In this document: one piece after another, positions 10,835-22,959 of the stretch
Position numbering within the stretch: the first letter of the stretch is position 1
How the letters are laid out: every line of letters starts with the position of its first letter
Source: Pegoplata infirma
Lineage: Eukaryota; Arthropoda; Insecta; Diptera; Anthomyiidae
DNA length: 64,000 bases
Assembly: GCA_963921195.1 (NCBI GenBank)
Contig: OY992538.1
Span: 14,718,330 to 14,782,329 of the forward strand
Reading direction: 5' to 3'
The notes under the pieces: model-generated
What the model saw: the letters and a program-made list of their open reading frames with translations, nothing else
Database searches by the model: none
Told to the model about the DNA's origin: nothing
Position numbers and translations under genes: made by a program

Positions 10835-12493
10835 CAGTGCCGGTCAAAAAAATAGCACCAATGACAAAATCTCTATTCATTCAATTAAAACAAAATATTA
10901 TGTGCGTATTCGTTTAAAGTAAATATGCAATACTCTTATACTAAGTCTAAACCCCTTAAATTTTTTTACTTTTTCCAAAAATTGTGGACGGTTCTTTTTT
11001 AATGATCGATATTTTAAAAAAACTCCGAATCAGTGCAGTCAATAAAATAGCACCGAATTACAAAATTTCTTTAAAAAAAATAATAATATTTTAATTATTA
11101 AAATAAAAGTGTTAAATACTAAAGGAAGATAGTTTTTATTTATAAAAAAATTTAATTCATTACAAAATTTCATATTTATTTTCATAAAAATATGACGTGG
11201 AAAGAATTACACTCCTCAAAAACGTTCTTTTGTAAAAAATATGATTTCTGAACATAAACCAAATTCTGAAAAAGGAAAATTGGTTGGATGCGCTTATAAA
11301 ATGATTGGAAATTTACCAAAATTAGCTTCAGAGCTTGAAAAACTTAGTCACAAGCGACGTTTGTCACCATTAGTGGTTAGGTGTTTGTAAAGACAATGGA
11401 AGAAAGACCCATTTACGACAGCACCAGAGCTAAAAAAGGACAGCAAATGGCGAAAATGTTCGTCAAAGATTACAAAACAACAACATTAACGCTTGTAGAT
11501 TCGGAAAAGTGCGCCTACTCTCACTTAAGCATGCTGCAAGTCCTTTGAAGTTTGCTAACAGTTACTCAGAATGACCAGCTTAAAAGTGGATCAGTGATCT
11601 ATGGGCAAATGAATCCAATGTTGTTTTATTTGGAGACATGGGATCACCAACCTATGTCAGAAGAGCCTAAAACTCTGAATTCAATCTAAAATTCGAAATA
11701 AAAATATCTTTAAATGGTGCTTATGGTGTGGGGGATATTTTCCTACTGTGGAGTGGGGTTCATATATTGGACCATGGCTCACATATTGGACTAGGACAAC
11801 CGTGGATATACACTTAACGTTTATATCCTCCAGAAAGTAATGTTGCAATAAGTTTCTAAGCAAATGCCACTAATTTAGGTCTTTTAGCACGTCAATTACC
11901 CAAAGCATGACGGGAAATTGGCAAAAAATTGGGTCTGGACAATAAAGTAAACGTAATGGAATGGCCTGGTCAGTCCCCAGATCTAGACCAAATCGATAGT
12001 TGATGGACAGATATAGAGAAGGGAGTGTCTCGAATACAACCAACTTGTAATGAAGCTCTTTGGGTGGCTGTTCAGCAACTCTGGAACTGAATTTCGAATT
12101 AAAGATCCAAAAATCTCGCGAATTCGGTACAAAAACGTTGTACAGAGGTAATTGTCAACAATGAGCACTCGACAATTTTTTTTTTAATATTTGAAGATAT
12201 TACAACAATGCTGAATTCATAATCCATTCGTTTTTCAAATTTAAGAATTTAATATTAATACAAAAAGGACTGTGGTGCTATTTTTTTGACTGAGTCTTTT
12301 TTAAGTTTTTTTAAAAACTCTGAAAATTTTTAATAAAATAAAAAACCAAATTAGCCTTTGCTTATGTAATATTGTTTCACACTCTTGTTAGTATCTTATG
12401 GCACGTTATCAGTGACATAAGTTGAAATTGTTAAAAAGAAACCAACGAAGAAAATTCTGTTTTATCCTGGTGCTATTTTTTTGACCGCAGCTG
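10835..12493 (+). mobile_element. Tc1/mariner-type element, complete but dead
   Basis: Ends CAGTGCCGGTCAAAAAAAT and inverse CAGCTGCGGTCAAAAAAAT, each next to a TA dinucleotide (10833-10834, 12494-12495). An inner copy of the same motif (GTGCAGTCAATAAAATAGCACC) lies about 200 bp inside the left end, and another (GGTGCTATTTTTTTGACTGAG, about 12270-12290) about 200 bp inside the right end. That gives a double-repeat (IR/DR) terminus as in Minos/Sleeping Beauty-type Tc1 elements. Length 1659 bp. Confidence 0.85.
11193..12190 (+). pseudogene. Tc1-like transposase remnant
   Basis: Shifted and stop-interrupted reading frames give recognisable Tc1 transposase pieces. An N-terminal helix-turn-helix-like part lies around 11193-11480. 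At about 11592-11670 the frame reads LWANESNVVLFGD, where the family has an aspartate before E-S; here it is N. At about 11938-12030 it reads QSPDLDQID followed by a stop, where the family has SPDLNPIE. Two of the catalytic DDE positions are therefore altered and the frame is broken several times. It cannot encode an active enzyme. The C-terminal part after the stop (KGVSR..CNEALWVAVQ) is well preserved. Confidence 0.8.
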
Positions 12494-13486
12494 TACATAT
12501 ATATATTTTTTTTATTATTTTGCATTCAATGTCGTTTTTTAGTAGCCATCTCAAAACTTTGAAGAAAATTTGAATAATACCTTAAAAGAAATTCAAAATC
12601 CTGTATTGAAAGAGGGTTTTGACTAGATACTACATACATGCTTTACAAGGCATTACTGAAAAGTAATGGGGGTAATGATTGTTGTTGTTGTTTTTTTTCA
12701 AGTAACTACACTCAAAAAAAAACTTGTAAAACGGCAAGAAAAGTTTGTAACTTTTTTGCTACCTCCTATTTGTTAAGAGTTCCTTGTAATTTTACAAGCT
12801 TTTTACCAATAATTTTGTAATTTTACAAGCTTTTTACCAATAAAATCGTAAATTTAAAAATTTTTTGACGTTATAAAACTTACAAGGAGGTTTCGTGTTT
12901 TTACTAGATTTTTTGTTACCTCCTTTTTACGAGAGTTCCTATACAAAATTAGTTGCCAAAAAAAGTTGTAAATTTACAACTTTTTTTGGCGCAGAAAAAC
13001 TTACTACAAGAAAATCTCGTGAATTTCCATTTTTTTTTTTTTTTTGTAAAAAAACCTTAGAAAGTTGTAAAATTACGAATAAAAATTGTAAAATTACAAA
13101 AATGTTTCTTTTGTTTAACAAAAATACAAAAAAAAACTTTTTAAAAAGTGTCGTTTATCAGATGTTGGTTTAGTTTTTCAAAGGGTAACTTTTTCCTCCT
13201 GGTCCGATTTTGTCCCTTTGTCGGCCTATGAGACATATTTTGCCAAATTTCAGGGGTCAAGCTTTTTTATTTTGGACTGAATTGTGTTTTATGCAGACGG
13301 ACATGCTAGTTTTGTTTAACTTTTTTTATTAAATAAATAATTTAAAAAAAAAACGAAAAACCGATTATTCGAAACCGGTTTTTAGTTACAAAACCGAAAA
13401 ACCGATTTTTTCAAAAGGCGGTTTTTCGAAGTATTCGAAAACCGGTTTTTAAAATAGACGAATATTTGACAACTCTAGGTTTTTAC

Positions 13487-14299
13487 TGTTAGACTGAATT
13501 TTGATATTTGTGTTCAGAGCTGATGTGATTTTTTTAATTTTTTTTTTTGTTAATTTATTGACCTCAAATTTGCACTAGGCTAGTAGAATAAAAATTTTCC
13601 CGAACACTTGAGAAAACGAAAAATTTAAGAAGAATGTGCGTTTAAAGGATTAAATGTTCTACAAAAATTGTCTGCATCAAATTTAACTGGGGATTGTCAA
13701 AGGCCAAAAGTTCGTGCGAAAAGTGTGAAGTGTTTAAAAATCTTGAATTGAAAATTAATTAAATTTGCCTCAGAATTAGATTTAATACTTTTTTTGAACT
13801 TATTCCAAACGCCTTTGAAAAAAAAAATTTAAAACTTCTGTGGGCCACAAAAAAGATCTCAATCTAAGTTTTCAAACCCTTTAGGGGTTTTGGTTTTCTA
13901 TTGGTATACTTTAATTTGTTTTGTCCCATTTAAGATATACTCGGTGACATCAAATTTGTTGCACAGTGTAACATATGTGACCGTTACAAATACGACATGC
14001 AGTTTTCGGCTAATTGAGTATATCTTCATAACTGTTTTTTTACATGAATGAGAAATCATAAAAAATAAAGACAAATGATTTAAAACAAAAAATTTGTTCA
14101 GCAAATCGAGTTTCTACTGTACTAGATAACTTTTAAAATTACAAAAAGCAAATGGTAAAATCTGGCAGCATTGTCTTAAAAAAATTTCCCATTTAAAAAT
14201 TTCCCTTCTTTCAAATACAACCCTATAATGCATAGTTGCAAATTTTTACATTTTTTTTACAACTCTGAGACAGAGATGGATAAAATGCTTGCACTATCT
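13487..14299. other. Upstream flank of RpS23, nothing else recognised
   Basis: AT-rich sequence with no gene-like frame. It ends in the presumed core promoter of RpS23. No TATA box is placed convincingly. Confidence 0.4.
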
Positions 14300-14309
14300 C
14301 GTTCTTTTA
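14300..14309 (+). promoter_or_regulatory. Probable TCT/TOP initiator of RpS23
   Basis: The polypyrimidine TTCTTTTAT lies 38 nt upstream of the ATG. Fly ribosomal-protein genes start at a TCT motif with C as +1, which here would be about 14304. The position relative to the ATG fits a short TOP leader. Inferred, no transcript data. Confidence 0.55.
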
Positions 14310-14341
14310 TTTCCGCCATTGCTTGAGAAAGTTTGGAAATT

Positions 14342-15544
<1,203 letters not shown>

Positions 15545-15592
15545 GAAGTGTGTGTGTGTTTATGTTTTATTTTTAAACATATGTATGATGAT

Positions 15593-15598
15593 AATAAA
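15593..15598 (+). promoter_or_regulatory. Poly(A) signal of RpS23
   Basis: AATAAA, 49 bases after the stop codon, in a T/GT-rich downstream context. It is the only canonical signal in the first 150 bases of the 3' region. Confidence 0.7.
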
Positions 15599-15809
15599 AC
15601 AAAGTCTTTAATTTGTTTTAACATTCTACCCTAATTAAACAAATACAAAAAATCTGAAAAAAAAACTAAAAAAATCTTTAAAACTAAATTTTGTTTATTT
15701 TTATTAAAGGGTCTTCGAATGAAGGACAATTGTAAGCTATTGACTTTTTTCCACATTTAAGCTGTAGCAAGCAGGAGTTGAATTTATGTTGCTTTCCTGC
15801 AAAAAAATC

Positions 15810-16162
15810 ATTACCACTTCCCGTGGAGTGCTGTAAAACTATAACAAATGTAAAGAAATACAACACAAATAACAAAAAAACAAGGCAAAAAAAACATTAT
15901 TTTCTACTCCAGAATTCATAGATATTCAGCTCTTAATTCATTGCCTTTCGCGACACCTCCATACAAAAGTGTAGATAAGAACTACTCCGGGAAGTTGTTC
16001 AAAAGCTAATGAGTACTGAATATCTACATACTTTTGTATGGGAGTGTCGCGGAAGGTAATGAGTTAAGAGCTGAATATCAACTTTTTCTTTCTTGTGTTT
16101 TTGTTATTTTTGTTGTATTTCATTACATTTGTTATTATAGTTTTAAAGCACTCCGCACGTTT
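15810..16162. repeat. Near-perfect nested foldback downstream of RpS23
   Basis: An inner pair (about 15921-15977 with 16023-16079) shares GATATTCAGCTCTTAA, GACAC and CATACAAAAGT in inverse orientation. An outer pair (about 15822-15885 with 16095-16155) shares GGAGTGCT, AAACTATAACAAATGTAA and ACAACA. The pairs are nested, giving one long hairpin about 300 bases past the RpS23 stop. Probably two MITEs, one inside the other. Confidence 0.7.
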
Positions 16163-16694
16163 TTGCACTAGTCAGGATTTTTGTATTTCGCTTTTCTCAC
16201 AACAAATTGTCCAGACCTTTTAATCACATGAAAGAGGAATTAAAAAAATCTTTTTATTTCTTAAAAAAAACAATTGTATGGGTTTTAAATGAAACAAATT
16301 TATGTATGATACATTTTCAAGGCCGCTGCACAGTGCCACATTTGGCCAATCTAGGACGACAAAAATCAAATTTTATTTATATTGACTTGAAATTCGGTAT
16401 ACATGTTCGTTAGGGCGTCCAGTCAATAGCCACGTTAAGGCTGATTGTGAGGAAATTCCCAGGAAAGTTTTTTGGAACAAATTCCTGGTTCAATAGATTC
16501 TTGAATACATTCTGCGGTAATCACAACAAAATTTTCTCTGTAAAATTATTTTTGAAAAACTACTTGCTCTAAAAAACGATTGGTTTCGGGGCAATTTCAA
16601 ACAAAAATCATTGATTCTGGAATGTTAAGTAGAACAGGTTGCAGGGTAGTTTGATGGGTTCCGGAACCGATTATTTGGAACAGAAAATTTTGCT
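16163..16694. other. Intergenic repeat sequence
   Basis: 16480-16690 is similar to 25200-25375 plus 26048-26095 in Mtor intron 3 (shared TCACAACAAAATTTT, CTCTAAAAAACGATT, GAATGTTAAGTA), so it is an interspersed repeat. No gene is seen. Confidence 0.45.
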
Positions 16695-17986
16695 GGGTTT
16701 ATGAAAAAATTTTGCAAGGTCATCTTCAGTCGGCAACCAGAGGGCAAAGTTGGAAAAAATTACGTATTTCGACCAAAATTCATGTCTGATTTTTTTTTCC
16801 AAATCCATCTCAAAAATTCAGAAATTTAGCGCACATTATTGGAAAAATATTAAAAAATTCCAAAACTGCGATTGTGGCCTACAGATGCTGATTTTTTAAC
16901 ATAAAAATTATTTTTTTTTATCGAAATTGGTCTCAAAAATATAAAATGTGTTATCTAAAAAATATGAAAAAACATGAAAAACACGGTAAAGGTCCGAAAA
17001 TGCTGATCAGCATCTGTGGACCAAAATCGTAGGTTAGCATTTTTAGACCAAAATCGCGTTTTTATATTTTTTATATAACACACTTAACATTTTCCAAATT
17101 TTGTTATCTAAAAAATATTAAAAAAAATATAAAAACACGATTTTGGCCAGAAAATGCTAATCAGAATCTGTGGATCAAAATCACAGATCAGTATTTTTGA
17201 ACCAAAATCGCGTTTTTATATTTTTTTAATATTTTTTAGATAAATCACTTAACATTTTCCAAATTTTGAGACCAATTTGCATAAAAAAATAATTTTTATG
17301 TTGCAAAATCAGCATCTGTGGACCAAAATCTCGATTTTAGATTTTTTTAAATATTTTTCCAATAAATTACGCAAAATTTCCGAATTTTTGAGCCGGATTT
17401 GGTTAACAAATTCTGACACGAATTTTGGTCGAAATAATGTCGTAATTTTTTCCAACTTTGACCGCTGGTTGGAGACTAGTGTCCGACCGAATATTCGGCT
17501 ACGGCTTCGTCCAAAAAGCACTATTTGGCCACTATTCGGCTTCGGCCACATTTTTGGCCGAATAATTGTATACATTTTGTACTCACGTGTTGAAAAAAAA
17601 ACACACTTTAAATAACATTAGTAAGCTACAAAAACATTTTATTAAGTGTTTTTAAAGCTAAAACAAGATTTTACACTCAAAAAATTTTTCGATCGAAAAA
17701 AAATTACACTCAAAAAAATTTTCATTTACAAAAATGCCTAAAAAAAGTTTTTGGCTCAAAGTAAATCGTTCTAGACAAATTTTTAAGCATTTGTGTATTC
17801 CGACAAGACGAGTTTCACTTTTTTCCTTGTTTTTACGACATAATTTTTTTTTGAACATTCGCCTTCGGCCGAATAGTAAAAATGTGGCCGGATATTCGGC
17901 TTCGACTACGGCCAAAAGAGGTGTATTTGGTCGGACACTATTGCAGACTGAAGATGACCTAGCAAAATTTTTTCATAAATTTTCCC
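16695..17986. repeat. Large foldback with a MITE in its right arm
   Basis: The left arm 16695-16920 (GGTCATCTTCAGTC, CAAAGTTGGAAAAAATTACG, CAGATGCTGATTTT) pairs with 17280-17470 plus 17941-17986 read in reverse. The centre (16940-17280) holds a roughly twofold repeat of a palindromic unit around AAAATGCTGATCAGCATCTG. Related end fragments occur at 8826-8870 and 38350-38460. Confidence 0.7.
17477..17940. mobile_element. hAT-like MITE, TIR TAGTGTCCGACCGAATATTC
   Basis: The 464-bp unit has TAGTGTCCGACC and GGTCGGACACTA as its ends, with CGGCTACGGC/GACTACGGCC-type inverted subterminal blocks. The flanks TTGGAGAC and TTGCAGAC (17469-17476, 17941-17948) match at 7 of 8 positions and, once it is removed, restore the right arm of the host foldback. 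It is therefore younger than that foldback. Confidence 0.75.
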
Positions 17987-18662
17987 ATATTCAGCTCTAA
18001 CTTGGCTATCGTTTGGCGGGTATAAGGATATGAAATTCGAAAATTTAAATTTGATGGGACGCACAGTGGGGCGAAATGCTCTTTTTTGTAAGAATTACTC
18101 TGCAGCCCTCAATTCTTAACCGATTTTAATTTTGTTTTTTTCTGCTTGTAGCTTATTAAAATTCGCATTGACTTATACGGCGTTCACATTGCTGTTTTGA
18201 AGTGTTCAAGAGTGAGATGTTTAAAAAAGTCTTTGTTCTGTGTCCATTACGTTTTTATTCTGCTACTGGTGTTTTGTTGAACAACATGTTTAAGGTCGCT
18301 AGTGTGAATGACATATTATGCAGCCCGAATTTTTAAGTTAGATTGCGAAAGTAAAAAAAAAATGTTTTTTTAGTATTTTGGCTGTAAAACGCTGAAAAGT
18401 TTACGGATCAAGACAATTATTAGCTTAACTTTTAGAGAACAGCATTACCGGGGTCGGTAATACTGTGCTCTAATGTGATTACATTGCTGTCAATATCAAT
18501 CCCTTAACGAATGTTAAGTCTCAATTTTCTGCATTAAAAAAAATATCCCCGCTCGACCACTGCAATTTATATGTTCATGAAATGCAAATCAGCACAGAAA
18601 TTGTTTCAAACAAAAACGAAAATTTTGCAATTTTTGATTTTCGGCTTTTAATTTTTTTGACT
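17987..18662. other. Intergenic repeat sequence
   Basis: 18480-18660 is similar to 24440-24600 (shared ACGAATGTTAAGTCTCA, CAGCACAGAAATTGTTTCAA, TTGATTTTCGGCTTTTAATT). No coding region is seen. Confidence 0.4.
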
Positions 18663-18958
18663 AAGGCCTCTGTTCTGTCTTTCACAACTTTTCAATTCAC
18701 ATGAAAATTTCCGAATCACATGAAATCAAGTTTAACGTTTTGTTGATTACGGTTTTATTCGAAGTTGAAATCGAATAATTAAAATTTAAAAAATTATAAG
18801 GAAAAAAGTGCATTCGTTTTACTTTCACCAAATTTTATTTATGTGAAAGAATACGAAAAAGAAATTCGGATGTGAAATCTAGAACACCAAAAAAATTCGG
18901 AAATTTTCATTTTCACATTTTTTATGTGAATTACTTTTTTTGGAACAGCGGCCTAAGT
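18663..18958. mobile_element. TIR MITE (AAGGCCTCTGTTC family), copy 1
   Basis: Bounded by CTAAGGCCTCTGTTC and the inverse of CTTAGGCCGCTGTTC. It is nearly identical to 42868-43153. The sequence at 24590-24610 continues the left flank without this insertion, giving an approximate empty site. Confidence 0.65.
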
Positions 18959-19017
18959 TAAAATTTTTTTAGATTTAATTTGTTATCAAATTCGACTAAT
19001 TTGAATTATTTTGAAAC

Positions 19018-19850
19018 TACCCAGGCAGAAACTGCCAACCGTTCCAAAGAAAAAGTCTCGGCAAAGCACTTTATTTTTTGTGTAGAAGGTAGTATGAATT
19101 CGAAAAAGTGCTTTGCCAATGTTTTTCTATTTAAATCCGTTCAAAGTATAATTTTTTTATTAAAATTTAGTAATTTTCACAACAATTGGAATATTTTTTA
19201 TTTCTCTGCAGGATAAGTGGCCGGTCCTTGATAGTTCTCATGATATGTCACTTATACACAATGACCTACATATTACAAACTTGACACCTTTTATAAAAAC
19301 ACCTGTTTCTTTCGTGAGGAAGTGTCTTAAACTCTGGATACATCACCCTTAAACTCCGGATACATACCCGTTTCGGTTCAATACACCACTTTTTTCGGAC
19401 TTTTCCAAATTTTTTCCTAAAAGCATTTTTAATAAATTTTTTTATTCCAAAACGCAAAGAAAACTGCAAACAATTTTTTTCCGGGACTTAGAAAATTGTT
19501 CAAAGTTTGTTCAAAATTTTTTTATCCTAATAAATGAGTCAATAAATTTTTTATCCTAATTTAACAAATTTCTTTATTCAAATAAAAATCAAAAAAAGTT
19601 GTGTCTTATGGACTTAAGTATACAATTTAGATACGTCCCATTTTTTTGTTCTAAAAGTGCTATAATAGTACCATATTGTTTGTTTTTAAAGCGCTTTCAA
19701 AGCGCTTTAAAATAGCTACGGCATACCGTTTACCGTGGTTATCATTTTGGGCGCTGGGAGAGTACTAAACTGTGATGCTTTCCCAGCACACAAGCGACCA
19801 TAAAAGGTACTTTGCCAGCGCTCTCCCGTTCGTAATTTTCTGCCTGGGTA
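19018..19850. mobile_element. TIR element (TACCCAGGCAGAAA family), copy 1
   Basis: The ends are TACCCAGGCAGAAA and TTTCTGCCTGGGTA. The interior carries inverse CAAAGCACTTTAT/AAAGGTACTTTG blocks. The flanks share TTATTTTGAAA just outside each end, a possible target duplication. A second copy is at 39782-41389. No transposase frame is seen. Confidence 0.65.
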
Positions 19851-20805
19851 TTTATTTTGAAAATAATGAAATAGCAACTAAATCCAAATATTAAAATTGT
19901 AAAAAAGTTGCAATGCAGGCTTTTCTGGAAAAACGGCACATAGAATTTTTTTTTTGACAAGATTTTTGAGATCAGCGGGTGCTAATTACCCTAAAAAAGT
20001 ACATTTATCCAAAAAAGAAAATTGAATCTTGGTCCAAAATTTTGCATTATTTTTACATGTCATATGCATTTTGGTAATTTCGAGTGCGTGGACCAATCTA
20101 AACAGTGGTGGTGAAAATAAATCTAAAAAAAAAATTATAAAAAATACAAACCTTGAAAAGTCAAAAAAATATACTTTTTGCCCAAAATTGCTCTTAAGTC
20201 GCTATGCCATAAGTTAGTATTAGGGTTCCCAAGAAAGTACTAATTAACATCAGAAACAAGTTTAACCAAGTCTTTCAGTTAGAGCCTTTTAAACTTGGGT
20301 CAATTATATCAAACAAAGAGCTTTTTGAGCTGTGGAAAACACATTAAAAAAAGAAGAAGGGTGAAATGCTGACGATTAATACACATCTTAAAAAACCTTC
20401 AAAAAAAATTTCGCGGAAAAACAATCCACGGAAATTTTTTTTTTTTTCGAAATTGGTTTATTATTCTGTTCTTAACCTATATACAAGATTTTATAAGTTT
20501 ACATAAAAAATTAAAGAAGTTATAGGGTTTTGGCCGGAATTTACCACTGTGGCACGTCCTAATGTTCGTTTTTACTTTGAAAATAACATTATGAAAAATA
20601 TGGGAGGCCAGTTAAGGGCCACGCCCACTTTTTAATTTTTGTTATAATTTCTTTAAATTTGGTATATCGTTTAACTATATTTAATTTGAGCTATCTGCAA
20701 AGACATAACTTTTTAGGAGAGCCAAAAAACCGTTTTATTCGTGTATTTTTAAATTTTTTATTGGTCGACCTTCTACAATATTAATAAATAATTGCTACTT
20801 AATAC
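19851..20805. other. Intergenic, repeat-like
   Basis: 19850-19990 recurs at 24800-24970 (CTTTTCTGG-AAAACGGCACAT, ACAAGATTTTTGAGATCAG). The remainder shows no recognisable gene or element ends. Confidence 0.4.
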
Positions 20806-20975
20806 TAGAGATGGGCGCATAAGTGAATTTTGACTCACGCAAGCTCACGAAATAAAAATATTGATCACGCACGATCACGCCAGAAATTTCTTCTTTCAGC
20901 TCACGTTCACGCACGCTCATGTGAGTAACTAACATTTTTCTCACGCTCACGAAGATTATTCGTTGAGTTACAGCA
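20806..20975. mobile_element. Truncated copy of the TAGAGATGGGCGC MITE family
   Basis: It starts TAGAGATGGGCGC followed by the CACGCAAGCTCACG-type repeats seen in the two complete copies (21038 and 39324). The right end is not found. Confidence 0.55.
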
Positions 20976-21037
20976 GATAGCTCAACCTTTTTATTGGAAA
21001 TTATTCAACTTGAGCAGATAGTTTATTATATTTAGAC

Positions 21038-22066
21038 TAGAGATGGGCGCGTGAGTGAATTTTGACTCACGCACGCTCACGAAATAAAAATATTGCTCAC
21101 GCACGAAATTATTTTTTCTGCTCACGTTTACGCACGCCCACTTGAGATACTAAAATTTTTCTTACGCTCACAAAATTCAAATAAACAAATTTTTGTTTTA
21201 CTTTTTTCGAATTCTTCCTTACAACAATAATAAAAATTTATTTAAATAACAATTTTGTAATAATTACCCTCTAAATTCAATAAAATGACGATTTTTATAC
21301 CCTCCAACTACAATATGGGGGTATACTCACTTTTGTCATTCCGTTTGTAACGCATAGAAATATCGGATCGGACTTTTCTAGAATGTCCGTCTGTATAAGA
21401 CACGATGCAGTCCAAAATAAAAGAGATAGACTCGTTAAGTTTGGCAGGAATATGTCTTTTGGTCCTAGGCAGTTTAAGTTCATAAATGGGCAAAATCGGA
21501 CCAGGGGAAAAAGTTCCCCTTGAAGAACTTAACTAACCTCTAAAAAACGCCATATTTTTACAGTTTTTTTTGTATTTTTCTTAAGCAAATGAAACAATTT
21601 GATGTCAGAAAAAGTTCAAGGTCCTCCACTTGGACTTAGGAAATAAAAAAAATCGTTTTTTTTTGTCCGCCCCCTTTTGTGGGCGTGGATTTTAAAAAAG
21701 TTTTTAAATAATGATAAGATTGTATTACTTAAGCTCAAAAAGCATAATAAATGAATTTTTAAACGTTTGCCGCATGGGGTTTTTGGTCCCCCAATGACCC
21801 CTACTGACCCCCCCAAACAAACGCCCTGCATTTTTTTTACATGTTGGAGGGTATTAGAGATTCGGCACAGCCGAATTTAACACTCTCACTTGTTTTGAAC
21901 TGCACAGAACAATCACGCAAACTCACGAAACAAAAATTACTCACGCACGCTCACACAAGAAATATTTTTTTCTAATCACGTGCACTTACGATCACGTGAG
22001 TAAAAATAAATTTTACTCACGATCACGCGTGAATCACGAAAAATTTGTGTCACGCGCGCATCTCTA
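21038..22066. mobile_element. hAT-like MITE (TAGAGATGGGCGC family) with R1 inside
   Basis: Ends TAGAGATGGGCGCGTGAG and CACGCGCGCATCTCTA, with a perfect 8-bp duplication ATTTAGAC at 21030-21037 and 22067-22074. The arms are made of CTCACGCACG-type short repeats. An R1 copy fills the centre (21296-21893). Confidence 0.85.
21296..21893 (+). mobile_element. DINE-1/Helentron-like element R1 nested in the MITE
   Basis: TATACCCTCCAAC start; inverse GTTGGAGGGTATTAG near the right end, then ATTCGGCACAGCCGAAT and TTAACACTCTCACTTG; T-rich on both sides. The internal TTTGTCATTCCGTTTGTAAC and GCATAGAAATATCGG blocks are shared with the copies at 43598 and 61441. Confidence 0.7.
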
Positions 22067-22074
22067 ATTTAGAC

Positions 22075-22959
22075 TATAACTTTTTAACGGATTGTGATAA
22101 AAATGTGATTTTTGTTCCAATTGTTCTCCGTTTTTAATTCCCTTTCAGAAAAAAGTTTTTCTTTTCTAAAAAATCATCGATTTTTCAGTGCTTTATCGCC
22201 ACGATTTGGAACATTCTCGAAACTTGCAAAAAATGTCATAACAGTTGTTTATGCTGTAGAATCGCATGGTGAAATAAAATTTGCAACAAATAAAGCCGTT
22301 TTTGCTCCGCATCAAAATGGGGTTAAAAGTAAGTCCCAGAAAAGCAGAATTAAGCTAAACCTTTTGAATCGCGTAGCAGTTTCAATCACGCTCAAGTGTG
22401 TTTTACGTGATTCAATTGTTTTCTGTATTTTTCCCTTTATAAAGAAATAAAACTCTTTTAATATATTATTAAATATTTGGAAATATGTATGTATATTGTA
22501 TGTTTGTATTTTGTATGAATAGTTAAGTTTAATGTAGTTTTATAATAATTAGATGAAGAGTAAAACTAAAACTATTCTAATATAATTTTAAAAAAATTAA
22601 AATAAATTTAAGAAATGTATTGATGTTTGCCACCGGAAACGGTCCACGACAAAACAAAAATGCTGTCAAATTATTTCAATTAACAGCCAGCTTATGAAAT
22701 CGATAATAATTAGAAAAAACAAAAGATCGATTATATCAATGCAAATGTTAAAAATAGGATAGCTTATTATCAAGATTAAATAAATCATTTTTGTAAGTTT
22801 CCAAAACAATGTCAAAAAATATAAATCAGTGAATTTGTGAAAAAGATGCTTCAATAAATTACAAATCTAAAGAGAAATTAAAAAAACAAATATACAGAAA
22901 ACAAAAAATTGGTTACCAAAAAATTAAGAAAACTTCTTAAAAAGATTTTTTCATTAAAT
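22075..22959. other. 3' flank and 3' UTR region of Mtor
   Basis: AT-rich. The part adjacent to 22960 is the presumed 3' UTR of Mtor on the - strand; no canonical AATAAA is obvious on that strand within about 450 bases, so the end of the transcript is not placed. A 112-codon open frame at 22112-22450 (+) has no recognisable motif. Confidence 0.4.

Larger units (their letters stand above)
10685..13477. mobile_element. hAT-like element (TAGAGTTGTCAAA family), copy 2, split by a Tc1 insertion
   Basis: The ends TAGAGTTGTCAAA and TTTGACAACTCTA are flanked by a perfect 9-bp direct repeat GGTTTTTAC (10676-10684 and 13478-13486). Subterminal regions carry AACCGGTTTTTCGAAGTATTCG inversions. Removing the nested Tc1-like element (10835-12493) leaves about 1.1 kb, so this is a non-autonomous member. 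The right half is collinear with 5542-6285. Confidence 0.8.

Noticed and set aside
10593..10922. 109-codon open frame
   Set aside because: It crosses the end of the hAT-like element and enters the Tc1-like terminus, so it is a chance frame in two different repeats.
17277..17615. Open frames on both strands in the 17.3-18.0 kb region
   Set aside because: They lie in inverted repeats and an hAT-like MITE; the mirrored frames follow from the palindromes.
22112..22450. 112-codon open frame on the + strand between the genes
   Set aside because: No recognisable motif, low-complexity composition, no start context or splice support; such lengths occur by chance here.
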